Source: Ruminococcus flavefaciens ND2009
GTDB taxonomy: Bacteria; Bacillota; Clostridia; Oscillospirales; Ruminococcaceae
Direction: 5' to 3'
Assembly: GCF_000621785.1 (NCBI RefSeq)
Contig: NZ_KK211348.1
Coordinates: 379,494 to 443,493 of the forward strand
DNA: 64,000 nucleotides
How positions within the stretch are numbered: the first letter of the stretch is position 1; the number at the start of each line of letters is the position of its first letter. Below, in pieces: positions 40,974 through 50,488 of this stretch. Below the pieces are notes generated by a model. That model ran no database searches. It was not told the DNA's origin and was given only the letters and a program-made list of their open reading frames with translations. The position numbers were made by a program, and so were the translations under genes.

Positions 40974-41828
40974 ATGAATCTTACTAACATCGGCACCGTT
41001 AAGGATATACTTTCCCGACACGGTTTCAGCTTTTCAAAGGGACTGGGACAGAACTTCATCATCAATCCCGATATATGCCCGAAAATTGCCGAAAACGGCA
41101 ATGCCTGCAAGGGCTTCGGAGTGCTGGAGATAGGCACGGGCATTGGCGTTCTTACGGCGGAGCTGGCAAAGCGGGCGGACAAGGTCACGGCGGTGGAGAT
41201 AGACACCCGTCTGCTCCCCATTCTTGAGGAGACACTGGCGGACTTTGACAACGTGAAGATAATCAATGAGGACGTTATGAAATGCGACCTCCACAAGCTC
41301 ATAGAGGAGGAGTTTGGCGGACTGAAAGTGGCTGTATGCGCAAATCTGCCCTACTACATAACCTCTCCCATCATAATGATGCTTCTTGAGAGCAGGCTCC
41401 CCATTGAGTCCATCACCGTAATGGTGCAGAAGGAAGCCGCACAGCGCCTCTGCGCAAAGGTGGGCACAAGAGAGTCGGGAGCTATCACTGTGGGAGTGAA
41501 CTACTACGGCACCGTGAAGAATCTTTTCGGCGTCTCACGGGGAAGCTTCATGCCTGCGCCAAATGTGGATTCCGCTGTCATAAGGATAGACCTCAACGGC
41601 GAACACCGTCTCGACGAGGAAAGCGAGAGGTTCTTCTTCCGCGTGGTAAAGGCAGGCTTCTCACAGCGCCGCAAGACTCTTGCAAACTCACTTGCCTCCG
41701 TCATGGGTATACCCAAGGACAGAGTTTACTCTGCACTTACGGGGCTGGGACTTCCCGAGGCTGCAAGGATCGAGCAGCTGGATATGGAGCAGCTTATTGC
41801 TCTTGCCGCTGAACTGATGAAGGGCTGA
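40974..41828 (+). CDS. rsmA: 16S rRNA (adenine1518/1519-N6)-dimethyltransferase, KsgA
   Basis: A 284-aa rRNA dimethyltransferase that modifies two adjacent adenosines in helix 45 of 16S rRNA in late 30S assembly. Signatures are GLGQNFIINPDI (near 24-35), the SAM-binding LEIGTGIGVLT, TAVEID, and the catalytic ANLPYYITSP; the C-terminal helical domain contains FSQRRKTLANSL. Loss of the enzyme gives kasugamycin resistance in many bacteria. The stop TGA shares a base with the ATG of the first cobalamin gene, an unusual partner for rsmA. Confidence 0.95.
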   Translation: MNLTNIGTVKDILSRHGFSFSKGLGQNFIINPDICPKIAENGNACKGFGVLEIGTGIGVLTAELAKRADKVTAVEIDTRLLPILEETLADFDNVKIINEDVMKCDLHKLIEEEFGGLKVAVCANLPYYITSPIIMMLLESRLPIESITVMVQKEAAQRLCAKVGTRESGAITVGVNYYGTVKNLFGVSRGSFMPAPNVDSAVIRIDLNGEHRLDEESERFFFRVVKAGFSQRRKTLANSLASVMGIPKDRVYSALTGLGLPEAARIEQLDMEQLIALAAELMKG

Positions 41829-42523
41829 TGGGAACTTTATACGGTGTAAGCGTAGGTGCAGGTGACCCCGGGCTCATGACGGTGAAGACTGTGCGTATAC
41901 TGGAGAGCTGCGGTGTTATCGCAGTTCCCCGTACTCACGGTGAGAACAGTCTGGCTCTGTCCATTGCGGAGCGGGCTGCGGACCTGGCTGGCAAGCGTAA
42001 GGTGTATCTGGATCTGCCTATGTGCAGGCACAGGAAGGCACTGGACAGAAACTATGACGAAACAGCGGAAATGCTCTGCGGACTGCTGGAAACCGAGGAC
42101 GTTGCAGTCCCCACACTGGGGGATATTTCCGTGTATTCCACATTCAGCCGCATTGCGAAGCGTGTTGAGGAACGGGGCTTCAAAGCAGAGATATGCCCGG
42201 GAGTCACAAGCTTCAGCGCTGCTGCTGCCTCTCTCGGAAAGCCCCTGTGTCTGGGAAGCGAGCCATTGCATATACTGCCCTGTGGCTGTGAGGACTTTGA
42301 GAAGCTCCTCGACCTCAGGGGCACAAAGGTCATCATGAAAACAGGCAGCAAATGCGGTGAACTTATTGCGTTACTGCGAAAAAAGGGACTTGCCCTGCGT
42401 ACTTCTGTAATAGAGAACTGCGGACTTGATAACGAGAGGATATTCGGCAGCCTTGACCAGGTACCCGATGACCTTGGCTATTTTACGGTGTTCATTGTCG
42501 GGGAGTGCAGAGATGAGACTTGA
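41828..42523 (+). CDS. cbiL: Cobalt-factor II / precorrin-2 C20-methyltransferase
   Basis: A 231-aa SAM-dependent tetrapyrrole methylase adding the C20 methyl group early in corrin synthesis. The family pattern is seen in GVSVGAGDPGLMTVKTVRIL at the N-terminus, GDISVYSTFSRI and PGVTSFSAAAA. It is the first of 17 genes for the anaerobic (cobalt-early) pathway: the presence of cbiD and cbiG and the lack of the oxygen-dependent monooxygenase fit that route. The start overlaps rsmA by one base; cbiD begins inside its last 11 bp. Confidence 0.93.
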   Translation: MGTLYGVSVGAGDPGLMTVKTVRILESCGVIAVPRTHGENSLALSIAERAADLAGKRKVYLDLPMCRHRKALDRNYDETAEMLCGLLETEDVAVPTLGDISVYSTFSRIAKRVEERGFKAEICPGVTSFSAAAASLGKPLCLGSEPLHILPCGCEDFEKLLDLRGTKVIMKTGSKCGELIALLRKKGLALRTSVIENCGLDNERIFGSLDQVPDDLGYFTVFIVGECRDET

Positions 42524-43655
42524 GGAATATGTTTACAGGGGCGCGGAGAAACTGCGCTGCGGATATACCACGGGATCCTGCGCGGCAGCTGCCGCAAAGG
42601 CTGCGGCTGAGATGATATTCACGGGGCATGAGGTCACTGGCGTGAAGCTCATGACTCCCAAGGGCATATTGCTTGACCTTGATGTGGTGGACGCTGAGCT
42701 GAATGAGGGAAGCGCTTCCTGCGCTATAGTAAAGGACAGCGGCGACGACCCCGACATCACCAATGGTATCAGGGTATATTCCCATGTGAGACTTATCCCC
42801 GAAGGAACTGTTATCCTCGGCGGCGATGGTGTGGGAGTTGTTACAAAGGCAGGGCTGGACCGTCCCGTGGGGGACGCTGCAATAAATACGGTGCCGCGGC
42901 GTATGATAGGCGATGCTGTTGCTGAAATTGCCGAGAAATACGGCTACTCTGGAGGTTTTGAGGTGACGGTCTCCATTCCTCAGGGAGTGGAGCTGGCGAA
43001 GAAGACCTTCAACCCTCGCATGGGCATAGAGGGCGGTATCTCCGTTATCGGTACCAGCGGTATCGTGGAGCCCATGAGCAATACTGCCGTCATAGAGACT
43101 ATACGCGCGGAGGCTAATATCCGCCGTGCCGCAGGTCAGCGGAATATGCTGCTTACTATCGGCAATTACAGCGAGGACTTCGTCCGGAGGGAACTGCCCT
43201 TTTCATTGGAGAGGAGCGTCACTTGCAGCAACTTCATCGGCGACGCCATCGACATAGGCATGGAGCTGGGCTTTGAGTCTATACTTATAGTCGGTCATAT
43301 CGGAAAGCTTGTAAAGCTGGGTGCAGGCATTATGAACACCCACTCCTCGTGGGCGGACGGCAGAATGGACGTCCTTGTCACCTGCGGATTGCTTGCGGGA
43401 GCTGATACGGATACCCTGAAAAGGCTGCCCGACTGCGCAACTGCGGACGCTGCAATGGATATACTCGATGAAGGCGGCTATCTGGAAAAAACTGCGGAGA
43501 TACTCTCTCAGCGCATGGACAGCTATCTCCGCGCAAGAGTGAAGGATTCGATACCCATTGGGGCTCTGGCGTTTTCATATAAGCGTCAGCTGCAAGTGAG
43601 GACCGCTCTTGCGGAGGAGCTAATAAAGGCGATCACGGAGGAAGAAAATGGTTGA
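42513..43655 (+). CDS. cbiD: Cobalt-precorrin-5B C1-methyltransferase, CbiD
   Basis: A 380-aa CbiD protein, hallmark of the anaerobic pathway. Signatures are LRCGYTTGSCAAAAAKAA at the N-terminus, DAAINTVPRRMI, GTSGIVEPMSN and GHIGKLVKLGAGIMNTHS. It methylates C1 after CbiG has opened the ring-A lactone. ATG 42513 (GGGAG upstream) overlaps cbiL by 11 bp. Confidence 0.95.
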   Translation: MRLEEYVYRGAEKLRCGYTTGSCAAAAAKAAAEMIFTGHEVTGVKLMTPKGILLDLDVVDAELNEGSASCAIVKDSGDDPDITNGIRVYSHVRLIPEGTVILGGDGVGVVTKAGLDRPVGDAAINTVPRRMIGDAVAEIAEKYGYSGGFEVTVSIPQGVELAKKTFNPRMGIEGGISVIGTSGIVEPMSNTAVIETIRAEANIRRAAGQRNMLLTIGNYSEDFVRRELPFSLERSVTCSNFIGDAIDIGMELGFESILIVGHIGKLVKLGAGIMNTHSSWADGRMDVLVTCGLLAGADTDTLKRLPDCATADAAMDILDEGGYLEKTAEILSQRMDSYLRARVKDSIPIGALAFSYKRQLQVRTALAEELIKAITEEENG

Positions 43656-44406
43656 TTTTGTGGGAGCAGGCTGCGGCGCTGCGGACCTTATAACTCTCAG
43701 GGGCAAGCGGCTGCTTGAGCAGGCTGACGTCATAATCTACGCAGGCTCGCTGGTGAACCCTCAGCTCCTTGACTACGCAAAGCAGGGGTGCAGGATATAC
43801 AACAGCGCTCTTATGCACCTTGATGAGGTAATAGATGTCATGGAAAAGGCTGAGGCGGAGGGACTTCACACCGTAAGGCTCCACACGGGAGACCCTTCGG
43901 TTTACGGTGCCATAAGGGAGCAGATGGACAGGCTGGACGCTCTGGGAATAGCCTACAATGTCACTCCCGGTGTCAGCTCCTTCTGCGGAGCTGCTGCGGC
44001 TCTGAAGGCGGAATACACCCTGCCCGATGTGTCACAGACGGTGATACTCACCCGAATGGCAGGACGGACTCCCGTCCCCGAAAGGGAGAGCATTGAGTGC
44101 CTTGCTGCTCACCATGCGACTATGGTCATTTTCCTCAGCGCCTCAATGACGGAGGAGCTGTCAGCAAAGCTTATTGAGGGCGGATACAGCGCCGATACTC
44201 CTGCGGCGATAGTCTACAAAGCCACATGGCAGGACGAGAAGGTAGTGCGCTGCACTGTGGGAACTCTTGCACAGGCAGCCCGTGAAAACGGCATAAGCAA
44301 GACTGCTCTCATTACCGTGGGAGACTTCCTGGGAGACGACTATGAGCTTTCAAAGCTCTATGACAAGAATTTTGAAACTGAGTTCAGAAAGGCAGAAGCC
44401 AAATGA
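43648..44406 (+). CDS. cbiF: Cobalt-precorrin-4 C11-methyltransferase, CbiF
   Basis: A 252-aa SAM-dependent methylase. The start VDFVGAGCGAADLITLRGKR and the segment YAGSLVNPQLL are typical of CbiF/CobM, as are HTGDPSVYGAIREQM and PGVSSFCGAAAAL. It methylates C11 of the contracted macrocycle. It overlaps cbiD by 8 bp and cbiG by 4 bp. Confidence 0.94.
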   Translation: MVDFVGAGCGAADLITLRGKRLLEQADVIIYAGSLVNPQLLDYAKQGCRIYNSALMHLDEVIDVMEKAEAEGLHTVRLHTGDPSVYGAIREQMDRLDALGIAYNVTPGVSSFCGAAAALKAEYTLPDVSQTVILTRMAGRTPVPERESIECLAAHHATMVIFLSASMTEELSAKLIEGGYSADTPAAIVYKATWQDEKVVRCTVGTLAQAARENGISKTALITVGDFLGDDYELSKLYDKNFETEFRKAEAK

Positions 44407-45440
44407 ATATAGCGATTTTTTCCGTTACTGAAAAAGGCAGACAGCTCTCAGAAAGGGCTGCGGAGGTACTCGGCGGTGAGCATAAGGTCAGCCGCTACTG
44501 TTTTCACAAGCACACCGATGACAATTCGGCAGTGTTCTGGAATATGGGAAGCATGGTTGGGAGACTTTTCAAGCGCTCCGACGCCTTTATTTTCGTCTGT
44601 GCCTGCGGTATTGCGGTGAGGGCAGTGGCTCCTCTCCTGGGTACAAAGGCGGACGACCCTGCGGTCATAGTCATGGACGACAGCGGACGCTTCGTTATCC
44701 CTGTGCTTTCCGGTCATATCGGCGGTGCTAACCGACTTGCGGAGGTGCTGGCGGAGGCTCTGGGAAATACTCCCGTAATAACTACGGCTACGGACGTTGG
44801 CGGACAGTTCTCGCCTGACAGCTTCGCAGTGGCAAACGGGCTTATAATCACCGACCTTGCTGCTGCAAAAGAGATAGCGGCGGAGGTGCTGGACGATGAG
44901 AAGGTGGGCTTTTCAACGGAGTACAGACACGGCGGACTGCCCGACGAGCTTACGGAGTTCGGCGTGTGCAGGACGGGTATCTATGTGGGCACGGAGCCCG
45001 ATGTGAAGCCCTTTGACGTTACCCTCAGGCTTGTTCCGAGAAATATCGTTCTGGGTATAGGCTGCAAAAAGGGTACCTCTGCCGAAGCTATAGAAACAGC
45101 TGTGAATTCCGCTCTCAGTCAGGCTGGCATTGACCCTGAGAGAGTAAGCGGTGTGGCTTCCATTGACCTGAAAGCCCGTGAGGAGGGGCTCCTCAGATTC
45201 TGTGAGCGCAGGGATATGGAGCTGCGGACCTATACCGCCGATGAGCTCATGGCGGTGAGCGGCGATTTTGACTCATCTGACTTCGTCCGCGAGACCACAG
45301 GTGCGGACAATGTCTGTGAGCGCAGTGCTGTGCTGTGCAGCGGCGGCAGGCTGGTCCTTCACAAGACTGCCTTTGACGGAGTTACCGTGGCAGCGGCTGA
45401 GGCTCCCGTATATCTTGATTTTGAGAGGAACGTGCTATGA
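44403..45440 (+). CDS. cbiG: Cobalt-precorrin-5A hydrolase, CbiG
   Basis: A 345-aa CbiG protein that opens the delta-lactone of cobalt-precorrin-5A with loss of the two-carbon C20 fragment as acetaldehyde, a step found only in the anaerobic route. Signatures are FVCACGIAVRAVAPLLGTKADDPAV and SGHIGGANRLAE in the N-terminal part, and GIGCKKGTSAEAIE with SIDLKAREEGLL in the C-terminal domain. ATGA overlaps at both ends show tight coupling with cbiF and cbiH. Confidence 0.94.
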   Translation: MNIAIFSVTEKGRQLSERAAEVLGGEHKVSRYCFHKHTDDNSAVFWNMGSMVGRLFKRSDAFIFVCACGIAVRAVAPLLGTKADDPAVIVMDDSGRFVIPVLSGHIGGANRLAEVLAEALGNTPVITTATDVGGQFSPDSFAVANGLIITDLAAAKEIAAEVLDDEKVGFSTEYRHGGLPDELTEFGVCRTGIYVGTEPDVKPFDVTLRLVPRNIVLGIGCKKGTSAEAIETAVNSALSQAGIDPERVSGVASIDLKAREEGLLRFCERRDMELRTYTADELMAVSGDFDSSDFVRETTGADNVCERSAVLCSGGRLVLHKTAFDGVTVAAAEAPVYLDFERNVL

Positions 45441-46165
45441 AGCTTTACGTTGTGGGCATTGGCTGCGGCAGCCGTGAGGGTATGACCCTGGAAGCGCAGC
45501 AGGCTGTGATGAACAGCGATGTTGTGGTTGGCTACACCGTCTATGCGGAGCAGATAAAGAGCTTCTTCCCCGAAAAGGAGTGCCTTTCCACAGGCATGAG
45601 ACAGGAGCGTGACCGCGTTGCCCTTGCACTTGACCTTGCACAGAGCGGAAAGACCGTGTCTCTGGTTTGCAGCGGCGACAGTCAGCTCTACGGTATGGCA
45701 GGTCTTGCCTATGAGCTCTCAGCGGACTATCCCGACGCGGATATTGAGGTGGTGGCTGGTGTTTCGGCAGCATTCAGCGGCGGAGCTGTCCTGGGCTCGC
45801 CTATGACCCACGACCTGGCTCTCATAAGCCTTTCCGACCTGCTGACGCCCATGGAGAAGATAGAGAAGCGGCTTCGCTGTGCGGCTGAGGGGGACTTCGT
45901 CATCGCTCTGTACAATCCCTCGTCGAAAAAGCGTGCGGACTACCTTATGCGCGCCTGCGATATTATCCTTCAGTACCGCGCTGAGGATACGGTCTGCGGA
46001 TATGTGCGGAATATCGGCAGAGAGGGGCAGGAGAGCCGTGTGCTCACTCTCGGGGAGCTCCGCGGGACTGCCGTGGATATGTTCACAACTGTGTTCATAG
46101 GGAACTCCGAGGCCAAAGTGATAGGCGGAAAAATGGTGACGCCAAGGGGCTACAGAAATGTGTGA
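45437..46165 (+). CDS. cbiH: Cobalt-precorrin-3B C17-methyltransferase (ring contraction), CbiH
   Basis: A 242-aa SAM-dependent methylase that methylates C17 and contracts the tetrapyrrole ring. Family signatures are YVVGIGCGSREGMTLEAQQA, VVGYTVYAEQI, SGDSQLYGMAGLAYEL and FVIALYNPSSKKR. No fusion to an iron-sulfur or CbiX-type extra domain is present. It overlaps cbiG by 4 bp and cbiJ by 8 bp. Confidence 0.94.
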   Translation: MKLYVVGIGCGSREGMTLEAQQAVMNSDVVVGYTVYAEQIKSFFPEKECLSTGMRQERDRVALALDLAQSGKTVSLVCSGDSQLYGMAGLAYELSADYPDADIEVVAGVSAAFSGGAVLGSPMTHDLALISLSDLLTPMEKIEKRLRCAAEGDFVIALYNPSSKKRADYLMRACDIILQYRAEDTVCGYVRNIGREGQESRVLTLGELRGTAVDMFTTVFIGNSEAKVIGGKMVTPRGYRNV

Positions 46166-46907
46166 GCTGCTCATATTCGGCGGAACTACCGAGGGCAGAG
46201 AGCTGGCGCAGTATTGCTGCTCCTGCGGAGTTTCCGCGGCGGTTTCCGTGGCTACGGAGTACGGGGGAGAGCTTCTCCCTCGAGAAAAGGGACTGCGTAT
46301 CCTTGTGGGAAGGCTTGACAGTGACGAAATGGCAGCCATCATGAGAGAGCTTGGATGCAGGGCGGTAATTGACGCCACTCACCCCTATGCCACCGAGGTA
46401 ACAGCTAATATAACCACCGCCTGCAAAGCTGCCGAACTGCCATATCACAGGCTTCTGCGCAGCTCATCGGAGCTGGGGAACTGTGTCTCGGTCAGGGATA
46501 TGGACGAGCTGGTGGAGCTCATAAACAGCAGCAGCGGAAGTGTGCTCAGCACTCTCGGCAGCAAGGAACTGCCGAAGCTTACGGAAGTTGAAAACTACGC
46601 CGAAAGGGTCTGGGTGAGAGCTCTCCCCACTGACAGCGTAAGGGCGCTGTGCATTGAACTGGGGTTCCCTGCGGAGCATCTTATCCTTGAAAAAGGTCCC
46701 TTTAGCCTTGAGCAGAATATGGCTCATATAAAACGGAGCGATTCGGCGCTTCTTGTGACCAAGGAGAGCGGTGCTGCGGGAGGTTTCCCCGAGAAGCTGG
46801 AGGCGGCGGAAAAATGCGGTATAAAGGCGATAGTGCTTGCTCGTCCCGAGGAAAAGGGCAGCACCATGGAGGAGATAAAGTCTCTGATTTACGCCATGAG
46901 GAGGTGA
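46158..46907 (+). CDS. cbiJ: Cobalt-precorrin-6A reductase, CbiJ
   Basis: A 249-aa NAD(P)H-dependent reductase of the CbiJ/CobK family. Signatures are LLIFGGTTEGRELAQYC at the N-terminus, AVIDATHPYATEVTAN, and the C-terminal LLVTKESGAAGGFPEKLEAA. It reduces the macrocycle before the CbiE/CbiT methylations encoded by the next gene. It overlaps cbiH by 8 bp. Confidence 0.94.
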   Translation: MCELLIFGGTTEGRELAQYCCSCGVSAAVSVATEYGGELLPREKGLRILVGRLDSDEMAAIMRELGCRAVIDATHPYATEVTANITTACKAAELPYHRLLRSSSELGNCVSVRDMDELVELINSSSGSVLSTLGSKELPKLTEVENYAERVWVRALPTDSVRALCIELGFPAEHLILEKGPFSLEQNMAHIKRSDSALLVTKESGAAGGFPEKLEAAEKCGIKAIVLARPEEKGSTMEEIKSLIYAMRR

Positions 46908-46911
46908 AAAT

Positions 46912-48102
46912 GTGAAGGTATACATAGTAGGCACGGGCGCCGACGGCAGGAGGACGCTGACCGCCGAAGGGATAGCTGCAATTGAAAAAGCGGAGGTCAT
47001 TATCGGCGCAAAACGAATGGTGGAGGACTACCGCTCCTGCGGAAAGCCTGTCCTTGAGGAGTACAGGGGCGCTGAGATAGGGCGCTATCTTGCTGAGAAC
47101 AGCTTTTCCGCAGCGGCGGTGCTGATGTCGGGTGACTGCGGATTTTTCAGCGGTGCAGCGCGGCTTGCGGAGGCGCTTGCTGACCATGATGTGGAGTTCA
47201 TCTGCGGTATAGCTTCACCTGTTTACCTCTTCTCAAAGCTTAAAATGGACTGGTCGGACTGCAATTTTGTCAGTCTTCACGGCAAAAGCGGCAATATTGT
47301 CAGAGCAGTCAGAGCCCATAGGCTGACATTTTTTCTCCTTGGCGGAGATATGACGGCAGCCGAGGTGTGCAGGCGGCTCTGTGACTACGGAATGGGCGGA
47401 GTTACGGTGCATATCGGCGAAAGACTGGGCTATGCAGACGAGAGGATAATGAGCGGAACAGCTTCAGAGCTTTCAGATATAACTACCGCGGAGCTGTGTG
47501 TGCTGCTGGCGGAAAATCCTGACTATGAGCGCAGTGTGCCGGGCTGTATCCCCGATGACTGCTTCGAGAGGGGAAAGGTACCCATGACGAAGGCTGAGGT
47601 CCGCGCAATTGCCGTTTCCGGACTTGACATCGGCAGGGATGACGTATGCTGGGACATCGGCGGCGGGACGGGCTCTGTGTCCGTGGAGATGGCTGTGCGC
47701 TGTGAGCGTGGAACCGTCCACTCCGTTGAGAAGTCGCCCGAGGCTGCGGAGCTCATTGACCGCAACAGGCGTAAATTCGGCTGCGATAACATTGTCATAC
47801 AAACGGGAAGAGCGGCGGAGCTCGTCGGAGATCTGCCCTGTCCCGACTGTGTTTTCATCGGCGGTTCCGGGGGAGAGCTGAGGCAGATTGTTCAGGCAGC
47901 CTATGAAAAAAACAGCAATATCAGACTGACCGTTACTGCGGTCTCGTTGGAAACTCTCTCGGAGTGCACCGCTGTATTTGATGAGCTTGGATTTGTAGCC
48001 GAAATTACCCAGATAGCAGTCACAAGGACCAATAAAGTCGGTTCGCATACAATGATGTCTGCACTTAATCCCGTATTCATTATAAAAAGGAAGCTTGTAT
48101 GA
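46912..48102 (+). CDS. cbiET: Fused cobalt-precorrin-7 C5- and precorrin-6B C15-methyltransferase (CbiE-CbiT)
   Basis: A 396-aa fusion of two enzymes. Residues 1-195 are CbiE (YIVGTGADGRRTLTAEGI, MSGDCGFFSGA), the tetrapyrrole methylase acting at C5. Residues from about 215 are CbiT (PMTKAEVRAI, WDIGGGTGSVSVEMA), a Rossmann methylase that methylates C15 and decarboxylates the acetate at C12. Salmonella has them as separate proteins; the aerobic CobL is the same fusion. It starts with GTG, with GAGGAGGTG upstream, 4 bp after cbiJ. Confidence 0.94.
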   Translation: MKVYIVGTGADGRRTLTAEGIAAIEKAEVIIGAKRMVEDYRSCGKPVLEEYRGAEIGRYLAENSFSAAAVLMSGDCGFFSGAARLAEALADHDVEFICGIASPVYLFSKLKMDWSDCNFVSLHGKSGNIVRAVRAHRLTFFLLGGDMTAAEVCRRLCDYGMGGVTVHIGERLGYADERIMSGTASELSDITTAELCVLLAENPDYERSVPGCIPDDCFERGKVPMTKAEVRAIAVSGLDIGRDDVCWDIGGGTGSVSVEMAVRCERGTVHSVEKSPEAAELIDRNRRKFGCDNIVIQTGRAAELVGDLPCPDCVFIGGSGGELRQIVQAAYEKNSNIRLTVTAVSLETLSECTAVFDELGFVAEITQIAVTRTNKVGSHTMMSALNPVFIIKRKLV

Positions 48103-49451
48103 AAAGAATTCTTATCGGCGGAACTCACAGCGGCTGCGGAAAGACCACGGTCACCTGTGCAGTTCTTGCGGCGCTGAAGGCCCGCGGACTGGCGGTCTCC
48201 TCATTCAAATGCGGTCCCGACTATATCGACCCCATGTTCCACAGCAGTATCATCGGCACGGACGCTCATAATCTTGACAGCTTCTTCTGCGGCGATGACT
48301 GCATAAGACAACTCCTGTGGGAGAACGGTCAGAACGCCGATATATCGGTGATAGAGGGCGTCATGGGCTATTATGACGGTGCTGGCGGAAGGGGCTCGGC
48401 ACACTCTGTGGCTGACATTACCGACACTCCTGCTGTTGTAGTCCTGGACTGCAAGGGCTCAGTGGAGTCTATCGGCGCGGTGATGAAAGGTTTCCTGACG
48501 TACAAGGCTCCAAATAATATTGCAGGCTTTGTTTTCAACAGGCTCCCTGTGCGGCTTGTCCCTATGGCGGAGCGGCTGTGCTGTGAACTCGGGACTGAGT
48601 ATTTCGGCTGTATGCCGCCGAAAAGTCCGGGTATAGAGAGCCGCAGACTGGGACTTGTCACCGCTGCGGAGATAGCTGACCTCAGGGAGAAAACTGCGGA
48701 GCTTGGCAAGCTGGCGGAGCAGCATATCCGTCTTGACAGGCTCATTGAGGTGTCCGAAAGGAGCTTTCCTCGTTTTGCACCGCAAAAACTGCACAGTACC
48801 TGTACAGGCTTCTCACCAAAGATAGCTGTGGCGGTAGACAGAGCCTTCTGCTTTACCTACTCCGAGAATATCAGCCTGCTGAAGAAGCTTGGCTGTACCG
48901 TGGAATACTTTTCACCCATTGAGGACGAGAAGCTTCCCGAAAACTGCTGCGGTCTTATCCTCAGCGGCGGATATCCCGAGCTCCATGCTAAAAAGCTGGC
49001 AGCGAACAGTTCCATGAGGGAGTGCATAAAGACGGCGATCGAAAGCGGACTTCCGACTATTGCCGAGTGCGGCGGCTTCATGTATCTCCATGACAGCATA
49101 AGGACTGCCGACGGCGCGGAATACCCCATGGCAGGCGTTATAAATGGCACCGCCTTCGAGACCGACAGGCTTCAGCGGTTTGGCTATGTTACAATGACTG
49201 CCGAAAGAGACTGCCTTCTCTGTCGCAAGGGGGAAAGCTTTCCCGCTCATGAGTTCCACTACTGGGACAGCACGGACTGCGGAGCAGACTTCACTGCTGC
49301 CAAGTCCGACGGAAGAAGCTGGAAGTGTGTCCACGCAAATTCAGCTATGTACGCAGGATTTCCCCATCTGTACTTTTATTCGGATGTCAGGATCGCAGAG
49401 CGTTTTGCTGCTGCCTGCGCCGCCTACGGAGGTGTAAAATGGAAAGATTGA
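48099..49451 (+). CDS. cbiA: Cobyrinate a,c-diamide synthase, CbiA
   Basis: A 450-aa ATP-dependent amidotransferase converting the a and c carboxylates of cobyrinate to amides with glutamine. The N-terminal ATPase part has GGTHSGCGKTT (7-17) and FKCGPDYIDPMFH; the C-terminal class I-like glutamine amidotransferase part has LSGGYPELHA and IAECGGFMYLHD with the nucleophile Cys. It overlaps cbiET by 4 bp and cobT by 13 bp. Confidence 0.95.
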   Translation: MKRILIGGTHSGCGKTTVTCAVLAALKARGLAVSSFKCGPDYIDPMFHSSIIGTDAHNLDSFFCGDDCIRQLLWENGQNADISVIEGVMGYYDGAGGRGSAHSVADITDTPAVVVLDCKGSVESIGAVMKGFLTYKAPNNIAGFVFNRLPVRLVPMAERLCCELGTEYFGCMPPKSPGIESRRLGLVTAAEIADLREKTAELGKLAEQHIRLDRLIEVSERSFPRFAPQKLHSTCTGFSPKIAVAVDRAFCFTYSENISLLKKLGCTVEYFSPIEDEKLPENCCGLILSGGYPELHAKKLAANSSMRECIKTAIESGLPTIAECGGFMYLHDSIRTADGAEYPMAGVINGTAFETDRLQRFGYVTMTAERDCLLCRKGESFPAHEFHYWDSTDCGADFTAAKSDGRSWKCVHANSAMYAGFPHLYFYSDVRIAERFAAACAAYGGVKWKD

Positions 49452-50488
49452 AGCTTATCCGACCTGCGGACAGATCCTTCGCCGCAAAGGCTCAGGAGCA
49501 CTGGGACGGCGTGGCTAAGCCCCTTGGCAGCTTCGGCGCCCTGGAAGAGATGTGGGACAGGATTGCCGCTGTGCAGAAAACCGACAGCCCCGATATTTCG
49601 CGGCGTGCTGTGGTAGTCATGTGCGGCGACAACGGCGTGACCGCAGAGGGGGTCACCCAGACCGACAGCTCCGTGACACTTGCCTGCGCTGAGGCTATCG
49701 CCTGCGGAAGGTCTAACATAAACGTTCTTGCGGCTGTCTACGGAGCAGAGGTCCTGTCTGTTGACATCGGCATGGAGGGGGACTCCACCTGTGAGAATAT
49801 CATCAACAGGAAGATCGCCCATGGTACGGGCAATATCGCCATGGGACCTGCCATGACGGAAAGTCAGGCTGAAACCGCTGTTGCTGTGGGTATGGACATG
49901 GTGAAGGAGCTTGCAGGCAAGGGCGTGAAGCTCATTGTTACGGGAGAAATGGGCATTGGCAACACAACTCCCACAGCTGCCCTTTCGTCGGTGATACTGG
50001 GGCTCCCTCCCGAGACCGTCACAGGCAGGGGAGCCGGACTCACCACCGAGGGGCTCCGCCGCAAGATAAACGCTGTCAGGCGCGCCATTGCTGTGAACTC
50101 TCCCTGTGACGGCGGTGCAGTTCAGCTCATGGCAAAGCTCGGAAGCTTCGAGATAGCTGGTATGACGGGGCTTTTCCTTGGGGGAGCCGTTTACGGCGTA
50201 ACTGTAATCATAGACGGCGTTATATCCGCAGTTTCGGCGGTGCTTGCTTCAATGCTCGCCTCCGACTGCAAGGACTATATGCTTGCAGGCCATGTTTCTG
50301 CGGAGCCTGCGGGAAAAATGCTTCTCGAAAGGCTGGGGCTCAGAGCAGTTATCGACGGCAGTCTCAGGCTTGGCGAGGGCACAGGAGGAATACTGCTGCT
50401 GCCGCTTCTGGACGGAGCGTCAGCGCTTTACTATAATTCCCATCGCTTTGAGAGCGCAGGGATAGAAAGGTATGTGGAACTGAAATGA
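49439..50488 (+). CDS. cobT: Nicotinate-nucleotide-dimethylbenzimidazole phosphoribosyltransferase, CobT
   Basis: A 349-aa enzyme that activates the lower-ligand base to alpha-ribazole phosphate. Signatures are WDGVAKPLGSFGALE, VVMCGDNGVTAEGVTQT, GEMGIGNTTPTAA and the C-terminal LRLGEGTGGILLLPLLD with the catalytic Glu. ATG 49439 has GGAGGTG just before it and overlaps cbiA by 13 bp. No dimethylbenzimidazole synthesis genes (bluB or bza) are visible in the window, so the base used is unknown. Confidence 0.95.
   Translation: MERLKLIRPADRSFAAKAQEHWDGVAKPLGSFGALEEMWDRIAAVQKTDSPDISRRAVVVMCGDNGVTAEGVTQTDSSVTLACAEAIACGRSNINVLAAVYGAEVLSVDIGMEGDSTCENIINRKIAHGTGNIAMGPAMTESQAETAVAVGMDMVKELAGKGVKLIVTGEMGIGNTTPTAALSSVILGLPPETVTGRGAGLTTEGLRRKINAVRRAIAVNSPCDGGAVQLMAKLGSFEIAGMTGLFLGGAVYGVTVIIDGVISAVSAVLASMLASDCKDYMLAGHVSAEPAGKMLLERLGLRAVIDGSLRLGEGTGGILLLPLLDGASALYYNSHRFESAGIERYVELK

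Noticed and set aside
39980..41302. 440-codon minus-strand frame opposite the propeller-like gene and rsmA
   Set aside because: It runs across three well-supported plus-strand genes and shows no family motif; it comes from codon bias of the true genes.
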